Shown one piece after another: positions 53,269-61,689 of a stretch of DNA of 64,000 nt. Within the stretch, counting starts at the first letter, position 1. Every line of letters begins with the position of its first letter. Where the stretch lies: assembly GCA_040768665.1 (NCBI GenBank), contig JAXGMN010000009.1, positions 124,001-188,000 on the forward strand, written 5' to 3'. Position numbers and translations under genes: made by a program. The stretch comes from JABWBD01 sp040768665 (GTDB lineage Bacteria; Planctomycetota; Planctomycetia; Pirellulales; Thermoguttaceae). The notes under the pieces are model-generated. The model was given only the letters and a program-made list of their open reading frames with translations, was not told where the DNA came from and made no database searches.

Positions 53269-53400
53269 GGAACCGTTTGTGAGGGCCTGGCTTCGGGGAG
53301 AGAGGGGACAGTTCCATGTTTTCGGCCAACGTCTTGGGCGCCGGAATACCCGAATTGGCCGAAAAATGGGCCAGTGCGCGGCCGTGGGCGTGAACGGTTA
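53269..53400. repeat. Decayed relative of the MITE-like element in the sulfatase gene
   Basis: In inverted orientation this reads TAACCGTTCACG... ending at 53400, then CATTTTTCGGCCAATTCGGG, GTTGGCCGAAAACATGGA and CTGTCCCC, closely matching 29759-29880. The other end (AACCGTTTGTGAGGG near 53271) has diverged from the terminal repeat. No target duplication remains. Confidence 0.75.
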
Positions 53401-53538
53401 CGCGGATACGGCGTCGGTGCGAATGCGACGCCCGCCGCAATCGGCGATTCGGTAGCCTACACTTGATGGGATCTCGTATGCCGCCCGCCGGGCGTCTTGT
53501 CCCGGCTGCTTGGTACATGCGCGAAGTGAGACTCATCG

Positions 53539-54873
53539 GTGGTTACCTATATTCTTCTGATCGCCCTCGTGAACCTCGGCTTGGGATTTGCGTTGGCTGT
53601 CTACCACGGCAGACAACGGCCCGCCATGGTGCCCTCGGCCCCGTGGGTTCCGCCCCAGCCGCGGGTCGAAGCTCCGGCAGCCGCAACCGGCGATCTGTTT
53701 CCGGTCGTGACCGAAGAAGAGCCGGTCTGTACGGAAACCGAAGACGCATCCGAGGAAAGCGGCACGTCGTGCCAGCCTTCCGATGCCGCGCCGGACCAGG
53801 AGCCATCGCCAACTGCATCGGCCCCGGACGGTACCGATGAAGTTTTGCGGCGCGAGCCGAGCCCTGGCGAATCGTCCATGCTCGCGCTGCAGGCCGGCGT
53901 ACGGGACTACGAGGAGACCATGCTCGAGGTTTCCGACGATCTCCGCAGTCCGGACTCCTCACCTACGGCCGAGTGGCTCGAGAGCCGGATCAAGGCACTC
54001 GACCGTGTAAACGAGCAATACCTCGAACAGCGCAACACCGCTTACGGTTGTTTCCGAGATTTGCATCGAGATGTCGGAGAGTACTCTGCCATCAGCGGCG
54101 ACGTCCAGGAAGCGATGGATCGTCAGTCGAGACAAATCGAAGAGTCGAACGATCGTTTGGGCCGCCTCGACATCCGGGCCGATCTCGAGGAAAGCCGCAG
54201 GCGGGCCACCGTCGAAGCAGAAAGATTCGTCGAGGCCAACCACCAGGTTCGTGACGTGCTCGACAAGGCGATGGTGGAAATCGCTCGCCACGAACAGTGG
54301 CTGGACGCTGCCGGGGGGGCGACCGACACGGACGCAACCACCGGACTCCCTAACCGCACCGGGCTGGAAGCGGAATTGGCTCGGTGGTGGAGCAAAGACG
54401 TGCATCGGGTACGCCAGCTCGGCGCGGCCATGCTCGACATCGACCATTTTTCCCGCCTGAATGAACGATGCGGCCAGCGTTTCGGCACCGAGGTGCTCGG
54501 CGCGGTGGCGAAACTGGTCTCGATGGAGACCCGCGGCAGCAGCATTGTCGCCAGGTACAGCGGCCAGCAGTTCGTGATCCTCTTTCCCGACGACGACATC
54601 CGCGAGGCGACGAGCATCGTGGAAAAAGCCAGGCAAACCATCGAACTCACGGAATTCCAGACGGCCACGCAGGAAGCCCACGTCACGCTGAGTTGTGGTG
54701 TCGCGGAAGGCAATTCGCAGGACACCTCCGAGTCGCTCTTCTCACGTCTGGAGGCATCAGTCCGGGAGGCGAAACGCTACGGACGGAATCGGACGTTCGT
54801 GCACGACGGGAAATATCCCACGCCGGTCGTGCCGCCGAATCTCGTACTCCAGCCGCGGACGTTTACCCTCTAG
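53539..54873 (+). CDS. Membrane-anchored GGDEF-like protein with degenerate signature
   Basis: 444 aa starting at a GTG. An N-terminal membrane anchor (YILLIALVNLGLGFALAVYHG) is followed by an acidic Pro/Glu-rich linker (about 35-115), a helical/coiled-coil region (about 120-265) and a GGDEF-type domain (about 270-420) beginning DATTGLPNRTGLEAELARWW and containing AAMLDIDHFSRLNERCGQRFG. The signature loop reads YSGQQFVILF instead of GG(D/E)EF, so diguanylate cyclase activity is doubtful; it may instead bind nucleotide or act as a scaffold. It is convergent with 55021-55461; a strong hairpin lies between them. It may influence c-di-GMP signalling only indirectly. Confidence 0.8.
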   Translation: MVTYILLIALVNLGLGFALAVYHGRQRPAMVPSAPWVPPQPRVEAPAAATGDLFPVVTEEEPVCTETEDASEESGTSCQPSDAAPDQEPSPTASAPDGTDEVLRREPSPGESSMLALQAGVRDYEETMLEVSDDLRSPDSSPTAEWLESRIKALDRVNEQYLEQRNTAYGCFRDLHRDVGEYSAISGDVQEAMDRQSRQIEESNDRLGRLDIRADLEESRRRATVEAERFVEANHQVRDVLDKAMVEIARHEQWLDAAGGATDTDATTGLPNRTGLEAELARWWSKDVHRVRQLGAAMLDIDHFSRLNERCGQRFGTEVLGAVAKLVSMETRGSSIVARYSGQQFVILFPDDDIREATSIVEKARQTIELTEFQTATQEAHVTLSCGVAEGNSQDTSESLFSRLEASVREAKRYGRNRTFVHDGKYPTPVVPPNLVLQPRTFTL

Positions 54874-54878
54874 GTTAT

Positions 54879-54985
54879 CCCCACCCGGCCCTGTGCCGGT
54901 GGAAGGAAGGTTTGGAAACTACACCCGAGGTGCCTCGGGTCGTAGTCGCCAAACCCTTTTTCCACCGGCACAGGGCCGGGTGGGG
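54879..54985. terminator. Long hairpin between convergent genes, probable bidirectional terminator
   Basis: Perfect 26-bp arms at 54879-54904 (begins CCCCACCCGGCCCTGTGCCG) and 54960-54985, with inner pairing of GGTTTGG (near 54909-54915) to CCAAACC (near 54948-54955). The palindrome fills the gap between the GGDEF-like gene (+) ending at 54873 and the gene ending at 55021 (-). Its length is also consistent with a mobile palindrome reused as terminator. Confidence 0.7.
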
Positions 54986-55020
54986 CGTCCGGAAGTGGCG
55001 CTGTACAGCTAAGGTCCGCT

Positions 55021-55461
55021 TTACACAGTCACCGGCTGATCATCGGCAGCCAATTCCTCGAGGTTTTCGAGATGGCCTCGGGCGTTGCCGAGCACCTCTT
55101 CGGCGAGTGCCCGCGCCTCGGGACAGTCGCCCGCGGCTTCCACACATCCCCGGATCGCAGCCACATCGCGCCGCTGTCGCTCGACGAGCTCTCGGAAGAG
55201 CCACTGAAGCGATAGATCGTGCATCGACGTGAAATCCAAGGGAAACTGGCCGGGGTGAAGGCATCCGTCCCATTGATAGACAAGATCGGCAATTCGTTCG
55301 ATATACGCCTGGTAATCGTGAGCAATATCGGCGATGGCCCGCCCGATCCCCTCGCGGCCGCGCGGCGTCCAGAGCCGCTTGCCGTGCAAGTACAGCGGCA
55401 GCGAGCGATACAGGATTCGCAACAGGCAGTTCAGAGCTTCGATCGCTTGGGTCCGGTCCAT
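55021..55461 (-). CDS. Small helical-bundle protein, possibly ferritin-like
   Basis: 146 aa, almost all helical, with amphipathic helices carrying regularly placed His, Asp and Glu residues (ALNCLLRILYRSLPLYLHG; GRAIADIAHDYQAYIERIADL; MHDLSLQWLFRELVERQRRDV; LAEEVLGNARGHLENLEELA). The pattern resembles four-helix ferritin-like or bacterioferritin-related proteins, but a full di-iron EXXH ligand set could not be confirmed, so no activity is claimed. It starts 9 bp after the end of nuoN on the same strand and is probably the last gene of the complex I operon. Confidence 0.6.
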   Translation of the reverse strand: MDRTQAIEALNCLLRILYRSLPLYLHGKRLWTPRGREGIGRAIADIAHDYQAYIERIADLVYQWDGCLHPGQFPLDFTSMHDLSLQWLFRELVERQRRDVAAIRGCVEAAGDCPEARALAEEVLGNARGHLENLEELAADDQPVTV

Positions 55462-55470
55462 GGGGAAGCC

Positions 55471-57051
55471 TCAGTAGAGGAGCGTCACGGCGGCCGCCTC
55501 GGCCCAGGCGAACAGCCCGTTCCACCAGACGCCGAAGACCAACAGCGGCAGCATCACCAGCAGGCAGTACGCGCCGGGGATCGACGACATGCGGACTCCC
55601 GCGACGGGAGCGGCCTCGGGCTCCGGCGGCAAAGCCATCACCCGGATGACTCGCAGGTAATAGAACAGGCTTAGTACCGTGTTGACGGCCCCGATGCACA
55701 ACAGCGCGAGCAGGCCGGCGTCGAACATCGCGGCAAAGACGGTGAATTTCGCGGCAAACCCGGCCAGCGGCGGCAGCCCGACCAGGCTGAACAGAATGAT
55801 CCCCATCGTAACGACCAGCCCCGGCGACGTGCGAATCAGACCGCTGTAGTCGGCGATCTCCTCACTGCCGATTGCGTTGCGCAAGAACGCCACGACTGCA
55901 AACGCCCCCAGGTTCATGAACAAGTAGATGCCGGCATAGAAGGCGAGCGCCGCAACGGCCGCCTGGGCTCCGGCCGGATTGCGCCCGGCGAGTTCCACCG
56001 CAGCCGCCACGGCCATCATCATGTAGCCGGCGTGCGCGATCGTCGAGTAGGCCAGGAGCCGCTTCATGTTCGTCTGGCCGTATGCGGCGAGATTGCCGAA
56101 CGTGCAGGTAATCGCCGCCAGCAGCGCCACCAGGCCGACCATGTAGTCGCGAGCCGGTTCGAGCGCGTCCATCGCCGCAGCACCGGCCGCCGTGCCCAAG
56201 CCGAGGGTGAGCCGGACCAGCAGACCCAAAGCGGCCGCTTTCGAAGCGACCGACAGGAACGCGGCAACTTCCGCCGTCGCCCCTTCAAAGACATCCGGAG
56301 CCCAGAAGTGGAACGGCACGGCGGAAAGCTTGAATGCGATCCCGACTGCCACCATCAGCCCGCCGAGGATCAGCACCAGCGATCGTTCATCGACCGCGTG
56401 GGTCTGGATCATCTCGGCCAACCGAACGGACATGGTCGGGATATGAGCCGAGCCGAGCGAGCCGACCAGCAGGCTGATCCCGTAGAGCATTACGCCGGCG
56501 GTGCCGGCCCCGAAGACGGCGAACTTCAGCGCCGCCTCGCTGCTTTGGCGGCGATCCTTGAGCAATCCGGCGAGCACATAGGACGGCACGCTGACCATTT
56601 CCACGGACAGGAACACGATCAGCATGTGGTTCGCCGAGACCATCAGGCACATGCCGAGCGTCGCGCCGAGAATCAGGCTATAGAACTCCGTGTCTTCGTC
56701 CCGTCCCGGCACGCCGGAGATCTGCGTAAACGAAGCAAACAGCAGCAGAAACAGCAGCAGCAGCCCCCGCATGTAGACGGCGAACGAGTCGTACATCAAC
56801 ATGCCGGTGAAGATGGGCGAGAAGTTGGCCGCACCGGGGGTAAGGTAATACCACGGCCCGGCGAAGTACAATGCCACCAGCGAGCCGACGATAACCACAT
56901 AAAAGGCGTTGATCTTGCCGCCCGGGTCGAGCATCTTCACGAGGAGCAGAGCGAGAATCGTTGCCGAAAGCGTCAGCTCCGGTGCAAAGGCCGGCAGCGA
57001 AACCTCGACCGTGTCGCGCCACGTTTCCGCCAGGAGTTGGTAGAAGCTCAC
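55471..57051 (-). CDS. nuoN: NADH-quinone oxidoreductase subunit N
   Basis: 526 aa, an antiporter-like membrane subunit of respiratory complex I that takes part in proton pumping. About 14 hydrophobic helices are present, with family-typical segments: FAVFGAGTAGVMLYGISLL, AFKLSAVPFHFWAPDVFEGA, LAYSTIAHAGYMMMAVAAAV and LVGLPPLAGFAAKFTVFAAM. The Lys in AFKLSAVPFHFWAPDVFEGA and the Glu/Lys pattern of the antiporter family are preserved. Length is normal (bacterial NuoN about 480-520). The start overlaps the end of nuoM by 4 bp, indicating coupled translation. Confidence 0.95.
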   Translation of the reverse strand: MSFYQLLAETWRDTVEVSLPAFAPELTLSATILALLLVKMLDPGGKINAFYVVIVGSLVALYFAGPWYYLTPGAANFSPIFTGMLMYDSFAVYMRGLLLLFLLLFASFTQISGVPGRDEDTEFYSLILGATLGMCLMVSANHMLIVFLSVEMVSVPSYVLAGLLKDRRQSSEAALKFAVFGAGTAGVMLYGISLLVGSLGSAHIPTMSVRLAEMIQTHAVDERSLVLILGGLMVAVGIAFKLSAVPFHFWAPDVFEGATAEVAAFLSVASKAAALGLLVRLTLGLGTAAGAAAMDALEPARDYMVGLVALLAAITCTFGNLAAYGQTNMKRLLAYSTIAHAGYMMMAVAAAVELAGRNPAGAQAAVAALAFYAGIYLFMNLGAFAVVAFLRNAIGSEEIADYSGLIRTSPGLVVTMGIILFSLVGLPPLAGFAAKFTVFAAMFDAGLLALLCIGAVNTVLSLFYYLRVIRVMALPPEPEAAPVAGVRMSSIPGAYCLLVMLPLLVFGVWWNGLFAWAEAAAVTLLY

Positions 57052-58868
57052 GGTTGCCGTCCCTCCGTTGAAGCATCGTCAGCCGAAGCCGCGGAGGCTT
57101 CTGCGCCGGCGGTCTCCGCCGAACGCGGCACGGCCGCTGCAAGCGCCTCCGGCCCGGACAGCCGGAGCCGCGGCTCCTTGACCTCCTGCATCCAGACGGC
57201 CAGGTTCTCGACCGTTTGGTTTACGCTGGGCGCCATATAGCTGAACAGGGCCTGGGGATACACCCCCAGAACGATCGCAAACGCCAACAGCGGTGCGGCG
57301 ATGGCGACTTCGCGGGCCTTCATCGGGGTGATATCCTCGCCGTGCGGTCCCTTGTACTCGGGCCCGAGGTACACTCGCTGGATCGTCCACAGAATATACG
57401 CCGCCGTGAGGATCACGACCGAAGCGGCGACGACCGCCAGGGCCATGCTGTAGTTCCAGGCCGACAGGACCACGAGCACCTCGCCGATGAAGCCGCACAG
57501 CCCGGGCAGTCCCAACGCGGCGAAGAAGATGCCCATCGCCAGCCCGCTGTACACGGGCATTCTCGCGAACAGCCCGCCGAACTCGTCCAGATTGCGGTGG
57601 TGCACGCGGTCGTAGATCACGCCGACCAGGAAGAACATGCCGGCCGAGCTGAGCCCGTGGGCGATCATCTGGAACATGGCGCCGTTCATGCCCATCTTCC
57701 AGTAGTCCGGGTCGAAATGGTTGCCCGCCGTGATGCTCCACACGCCCAGGCCCAGCACGACGTAGCCCATGTGGCTCACCGAGCTGTAGGCAACCAGCCG
57801 CTTGAAGTCCTTCTGCGCCAATGCGGCGAACGCCCCGTAAACCATGCTCAACACCCCGAGCCCCACGACGAACCACGCGAGGTCGTAGGCGGCATCCGGG
57901 CAGATGGGATAACAGATCCGGATGATTCCGTACCCGCCCATCTTCAAGAGCACCCCGGCGAGGATCATGGAGATGGGCGTGGGTGCCTCGACGTGGGCGT
58001 CGGGCAGCCACGTATGCACCGGCACGGCCGGGACCTTGACGAGAAATCCGATCAACAACAGCAGAAACGCCCACCACTGGATCGACTGCCCCCAAAGCAA
58101 CTCGCGGTCGAACGGAGACGCCTCCAGTTGCCCCAATTGGGCCAGAGCCAAGAGATTGAACGTATGGATCGGCTCGTCGCTGTCGAGCTTCCACTCGGCA
58201 ATCACGGAAGAATGGACATGCGCCGCCGCCAACTGTTGCTCGTCGAGCAGCCGCAGATCGCTCGTGAAATAGAGCATCAGCACGGCCACCAGCATGAGCA
58301 CGCTGCCGACCAGGGTGAAGAGGAAGAACTTGATCGCCGCATATTCGCGACGGGGGCCGCCCCACACGCCGATGAGAAAGTACATCGGCAGGAGCATCAC
58401 TTCCCACAGGACGTAGAACAGGAAGAAGTCGAGCGCCATGAAGACGCCGAGCATGCCCGTCTCAAGCAACAGGAAAAGGATGCAGTAAGCCTTCACGTGA
58501 CGGGTGATGGTCCAGCTCGCTCCCATGGCCAGCAGGCTCAGAAACGACGTCAGGATGATCAGCGGGAAGCTGATCCCGTCGATGCCGAGGAAGTAGAAAA
58601 TGTCGAAGGAGGGGATCCACGGCAGCGCAAACGCCTGCTGCATGGAGGCCGCACCAAGATCGAACCGCGTTGCTCCGCCCCCGCCCCAGCTCGCAGGCAC
58701 GGCGATCCATACGGTGAGGACGAACACGATCGCGGTGACCAGCAGGGAAAACCACTTCACCGCCTCGTCGGCGAGCCGAGGCGCGAACATCATGGCCAGC
58801 CCGATCAACAACGCCCCCAGCGTCGGCAGGAAGATGATCAGACTCAACAGGATTGCGGAACTCGTCAT
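57048..58868 (-). CDS. nuoM: NADH-quinone oxidoreductase subunit M
   Basis: 606 aa, an antiporter-like proton-pumping subunit. Typical motifs: LGIDGISFPLIILTSFLSLL, ALDFFLFYVLWEVMLLPMYF (conserved WE), GFLVKVPAVPVHTWLPDAHVEAPT, AYSSVSHMGYVVLGLG and GLPGLCGFIGEVLVVLSAW. It is longer than the usual ~500 aa because of a soluble insertion after the fifth or sixth helix (LLDEQQLAAAHVHSSVIAEW ... LEASPFDRELLWGQ, about residues 205-260) and an Ala-rich C-terminal tail. Overlaps nuoN by 4 bp; follows nuoL by 12 bp. Confidence 0.95.
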   Translation of the reverse strand: MTSSAILLSLIIFLPTLGALLIGLAMMFAPRLADEAVKWFSLLVTAIVFVLTVWIAVPASWGGGGATRFDLGAASMQQAFALPWIPSFDIFYFLGIDGISFPLIILTSFLSLLAMGASWTITRHVKAYCILFLLLETGMLGVFMALDFFLFYVLWEVMLLPMYFLIGVWGGPRREYAAIKFFLFTLVGSVLMLVAVLMLYFTSDLRLLDEQQLAAAHVHSSVIAEWKLDSDEPIHTFNLLALAQLGQLEASPFDRELLWGQSIQWWAFLLLLIGFLVKVPAVPVHTWLPDAHVEAPTPISMILAGVLLKMGGYGIIRICYPICPDAAYDLAWFVVGLGVLSMVYGAFAALAQKDFKRLVAYSSVSHMGYVVLGLGVWSITAGNHFDPDYWKMGMNGAMFQMIAHGLSSAGMFFLVGVIYDRVHHRNLDEFGGLFARMPVYSGLAMGIFFAALGLPGLCGFIGEVLVVLSAWNYSMALAVVAASVVILTAAYILWTIQRVYLGPEYKGPHGEDITPMKAREVAIAAPLLAFAIVLGVYPQALFSYMAPSVNQTVENLAVWMQEVKEPRLRLSGPEALAAAVPRSAETAGAEASAASADDASTEGRQP

Positions 58869-58880
58869 TCTCGGCTGCTC

Positions 58881-61295
58881 CTACCCGGCGACCGTATAAT
58901 TCCAATAGAGACTCACCAGCACGAAAAGCCCCACGGTTCCCACCACGATCAACATCACGTACTGGCGAAGATTGCCCGTCTGAAACGTTCGAAGCCAAAG
59001 CCCGGCGTCGTAAAACCACGCGGCGAGACGGTTGATCATACCATCGACGAAGTGCCGGTCGATCCAGTCATCCAGCCCCGAGAGCCCACGTGCCGCGAGG
59101 GCGGCGCCGTCGACCAGCCAATCGATCCCCCGCTTGTCCAGAGCCGCAATCCAGTCCGACACGATGAGCGTGGGACGAATGAATAGCCAGCCGTACAGTT
59201 CGTCGAACCACCACTTGTTTCGCAGGAACCGGTAAACGCGAGGAAACTCGCGCGAGGCGTCGGACGGATCGAGGGTGCGGACCCCGTAGCAGGCCGTCGC
59301 CAGGACGAAGCCGATCAAGGCGGCGAAGAAGGCGGTCAATGAGACCGGAACATGTACCTCCGCCTTATGCGACAGGTGCTCTGCCGGCACGTCCAGGGAA
59401 AGCATCGAGAGACCGGAGAACCCCGTGGCAGTTCCAACCGGTCTTGCCTCTTCTAACAGCCCGCTCAGGCTGATGTTCGTGAAAGGAATCGGCCAGGCAA
59501 CGGTCACGGCGAAGAAGGCGAGGATCACCAGCGGCACGTACATCGTCCGCGGCGATTCGTGGGCGTGGTCATAGATATGCTCGTCGCGAGGCTTGCCGGC
59601 AAACGTCATGTACCACAACCGGAACATGTAGAACGCGGTGATCGCCGCCCCGCCCGCGGCCGCAGCAAAGAAGATCCAGCCCTGGACCGGGTTGTTCACC
59701 TTGAACGAGAACACCTGGGCGAGGATGGAATCCTTGGAGTAGTAGCCGCTCAGGCCGATAAACAGCGGCACCCCCGCGCCCGAGATCGCCAGACAGCCGA
59801 CCAGCATTGTCCAGGCGGTCCACGGCATTTTCTTGGCCAGTCCGCCCATCTGCGGCATCTCGTTGGTGCCGGTGGCGTGGATCACCGACCCGGAACAGAG
59901 GAACAACAGCGACTTGAAGAACGCGTGGGTGACCAGATGATAGAGCCCGGCCAGCCAGCCGCCGGCGCCCAGGGCCAGCATCATGTAGCCCAACTGGCTG
60001 ACGGTCGAGTAGGCGAGCACTCGCTTGATATCCGTCGCCGTGATGGCGATCGTCGCCGCCATGAACAGCGTGATGCAGCCGACGTAGGCGATCACCAGCA
60101 TCACGTCGGGTGTGAAGACCGGATAGAATCGCCCCACGAGGTAGACGCCTGCGGCCACCATCGTGGCGGCATGGATCAAGGCGCTGACCGGCGTGGGGCC
60201 TTCCATCGCGTCCGGCAGCCAGACGTGCAGCGGAAACTGGGCACTCTTGCCGATGCAGCCGCAGAAGATCCCCGCCCCTGCAATCACCAGCAGCCAGTGG
60301 CCATAGCCCGTTTCTCGCCATTTCGGGAGCATCGCGGAAATCCGGGCCTCAGCCGTCTCCGCGTTGGCGGCGGTGCGATAGATGGTCTCGATCTCGTCGC
60401 GGGCGGCGAACCGGACCATGCCCTCGGGCACGACCAGCGAGTACTCCGCCTCGGCTGGACGCACCTGGCTGAAGATTCCCGGCTGAACGTGCCCCTCGGC
60501 ATCCACCCGATCGCCAAACGCGAATGTGCCCAGGCTCCCCCACAGAGCCATCAGGCCGATGAGCATGCCGAAGTCGCCGACGCGGTTGGCGATGAACGCC
60601 TTGTTGCCCGCCTTCGACGCGCTCTGCCGCTCGATATAGAAGCCGATCAACAAGTAGGAACATATCCCCACGAGTTCCCAGAACACGAAAACCATGAAGA
60701 TGTTTCCTGCGACCACCAGTCCCAGCATGCTGAACGAGAAGAGCGAGAGGTACTGGAAGAAGCGGTGGAAGCGCCCACGCCGCCGGAGCGGCCGTCCGTT
60801 GATGAGGACCGCCGGGTCGTTCACGTCGTGGAGCTCCTCGTGCATGTAGCCGAAGGAGTAGACGTGGATGCAGCTTGCGATGAGCGAAACCATGAGGAAC
60901 ATGGCGATCGTCAAAGCGTCGATATAGTATCCAATGCTCAGCCGCAAGGAGCCGAACTGGCAGAGCGTGTACCAGTCGCCCGCGACGTGCGGCGAAGCCG
61001 GCGCCGGCGCATGGTGGGGCGGTTCGGCGTGCTCCTCGATCGGCGTGGCGGCCGCCTGCTCGACCGCCTCGTGATCCGCGTGATGCGGCGGGGGGATCGG
61101 GTTCTCAGCCAGCCAAAGGACCAGCGCTGCCAGCGAAAGTACCAGCGAGGTGACAATCGCCGCCGTGGCCACGACCCCGCCCCCGCGGCCGCCGTGGCCC
61201 ATCCGCGGACCGAAGAGCACGACGAGCGCAAAGGAGACCAGCGGCAAGAGCCAGGCCAGCCCCAACAACAGCGGCAATGATACGGCGAGTTCCAT
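58881..61295 (-). CDS. nuoL: NADH-quinone oxidoreductase subunit L, with insertions
   Basis: 804 aa, the largest antiporter-like subunit of complex I, including the long lateral helix near the C-terminus. Motifs: FVFWELVGICSYLLIGFY, GKSAQFPLHVWLPDAMEGPTPVSALIHAATMV, split here as GKSAQFPLHVWLPDAMEG and PTPVSALIHAATMV, then AYSTVSQLGYMMLALG. It exceeds the usual ~620-650 aa because of a His/Pro-rich insertion near residues 65-105 (PPPHHADHEAVEQAAATPIE, HAEPPHHAPAPASPH) in an outer loop, and another insertion at about 270-335 (YSLVVPEGMVRFAARDE ... EARISAMLPKWRETGYG). Its ATG overlaps the nuoK stop by one base (TGATG). Confidence 0.95.
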   Translation of the reverse strand: MELAVSLPLLLGLAWLLPLVSFALVVLFGPRMGHGGRGGGVVATAAIVTSLVLSLAALVLWLAENPIPPPHHADHEAVEQAAATPIEEHAEPPHHAPAPASPHVAGDWYTLCQFGSLRLSIGYYIDALTIAMFLMVSLIASCIHVYSFGYMHEELHDVNDPAVLINGRPLRRRGRFHRFFQYLSLFSFSMLGLVVAGNIFMVFVFWELVGICSYLLIGFYIERQSASKAGNKAFIANRVGDFGMLIGLMALWGSLGTFAFGDRVDAEGHVQPGIFSQVRPAEAEYSLVVPEGMVRFAARDEIETIYRTAANAETAEARISAMLPKWRETGYGHWLLVIAGAGIFCGCIGKSAQFPLHVWLPDAMEGPTPVSALIHAATMVAAGVYLVGRFYPVFTPDVMLVIAYVGCITLFMAATIAITATDIKRVLAYSTVSQLGYMMLALGAGGWLAGLYHLVTHAFFKSLLFLCSGSVIHATGTNEMPQMGGLAKKMPWTAWTMLVGCLAISGAGVPLFIGLSGYYSKDSILAQVFSFKVNNPVQGWIFFAAAAGGAAITAFYMFRLWYMTFAGKPRDEHIYDHAHESPRTMYVPLVILAFFAVTVAWPIPFTNISLSGLLEEARPVGTATGFSGLSMLSLDVPAEHLSHKAEVHVPVSLTAFFAALIGFVLATACYGVRTLDPSDASREFPRVYRFLRNKWWFDELYGWLFIRPTLIVSDWIAALDKRGIDWLVDGAALAARGLSGLDDWIDRHFVDGMINRLAAWFYDAGLWLRTFQTGNLRQYVMLIVVGTVGLFVLVSLYWNYTVAG

Positions 61296-61636
61296 CAGCC
61301 CTTCAGCTCGTCACCTTGGTCCACGTCGATCGTGGCATGATTGTTGTAGAAATTCAGCGCAATCGCCAGGGCGACCGCCGCCTCGGCCGCCGCCAGGACG
61401 ATCACGAACATCGCAATCAACTGCCCATCCAGTCCCGTGCCGCCGCGGCCTCCCTGAAGGTAGCTGCTGCCGAACGCCACGAAGTTGAGATTGGCCCCGT
61501 TCAGGACCAGTTCGATCCCCATCAGCACACCAAGGGCATTCCTTTTCGTGGCCATGGCCACGGCGCCCGACACAAACAGGACCGCGCCGACCACGAGGTA
61601 ATGCGAAACACCGACTGGTTGGGTGAGTAGATCCAT
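61295..61636 (-). CDS. nuoK: NADH-quinone oxidoreductase subunit K
   Basis: 113 aa with three membrane helices. The conserved acidic residues of NuoK are in GVLMGIELVLNGANLNFVAF (Glu in helix 2) and IVLAAAEAAVALAIALNFYN (Glu in helix 3). The length is slightly above the usual ~100 aa because of a short C-terminal tail (DVDQGDELKG). It is coupled to nuoL by stop/start overlap. Confidence 0.95.
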   Translation of the reverse strand: MDLLTQPVGVSHYLVVGAVLFVSGAVAMATKRNALGVLMGIELVLNGANLNFVAFGSSYLQGGRGGTGLDGQLIAMFVIVLAAAEAAVALAIALNFYNNHATIDVDQGDELKG

Positions 61637-61641
61637 AAGGA

Positions 61642-61664
61642 AGTTGTCAGTTGTCAGTTGTCAG
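61642..61664. repeat. Heptamer tandem repeat AGTTGTC x3
   Basis: Three consecutive AGTTGTC units plus AG between nuoJ and nuoK, just upstream of the nuoK start. A possible slippage site; it could alter spacing upstream of nuoK. Confidence 0.85.
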
Positions 61665-61689
61665 AAGAAAAGTATGAGTCGCATGATTC

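Noticed and set aside
57216..59186. 656-codon plus-strand open frame opposite nuoM/nuoL
   Set aside because: His/Gln/Arg-rich low-complexity translation that mirrors the codons of membrane helices; nuoM and nuoL on the other strand are certain.
59559..61280. 573-codon plus-strand open frame opposite nuoL
   Set aside because: Same reason: an antisense shadow of nuoL with no recognisable family.
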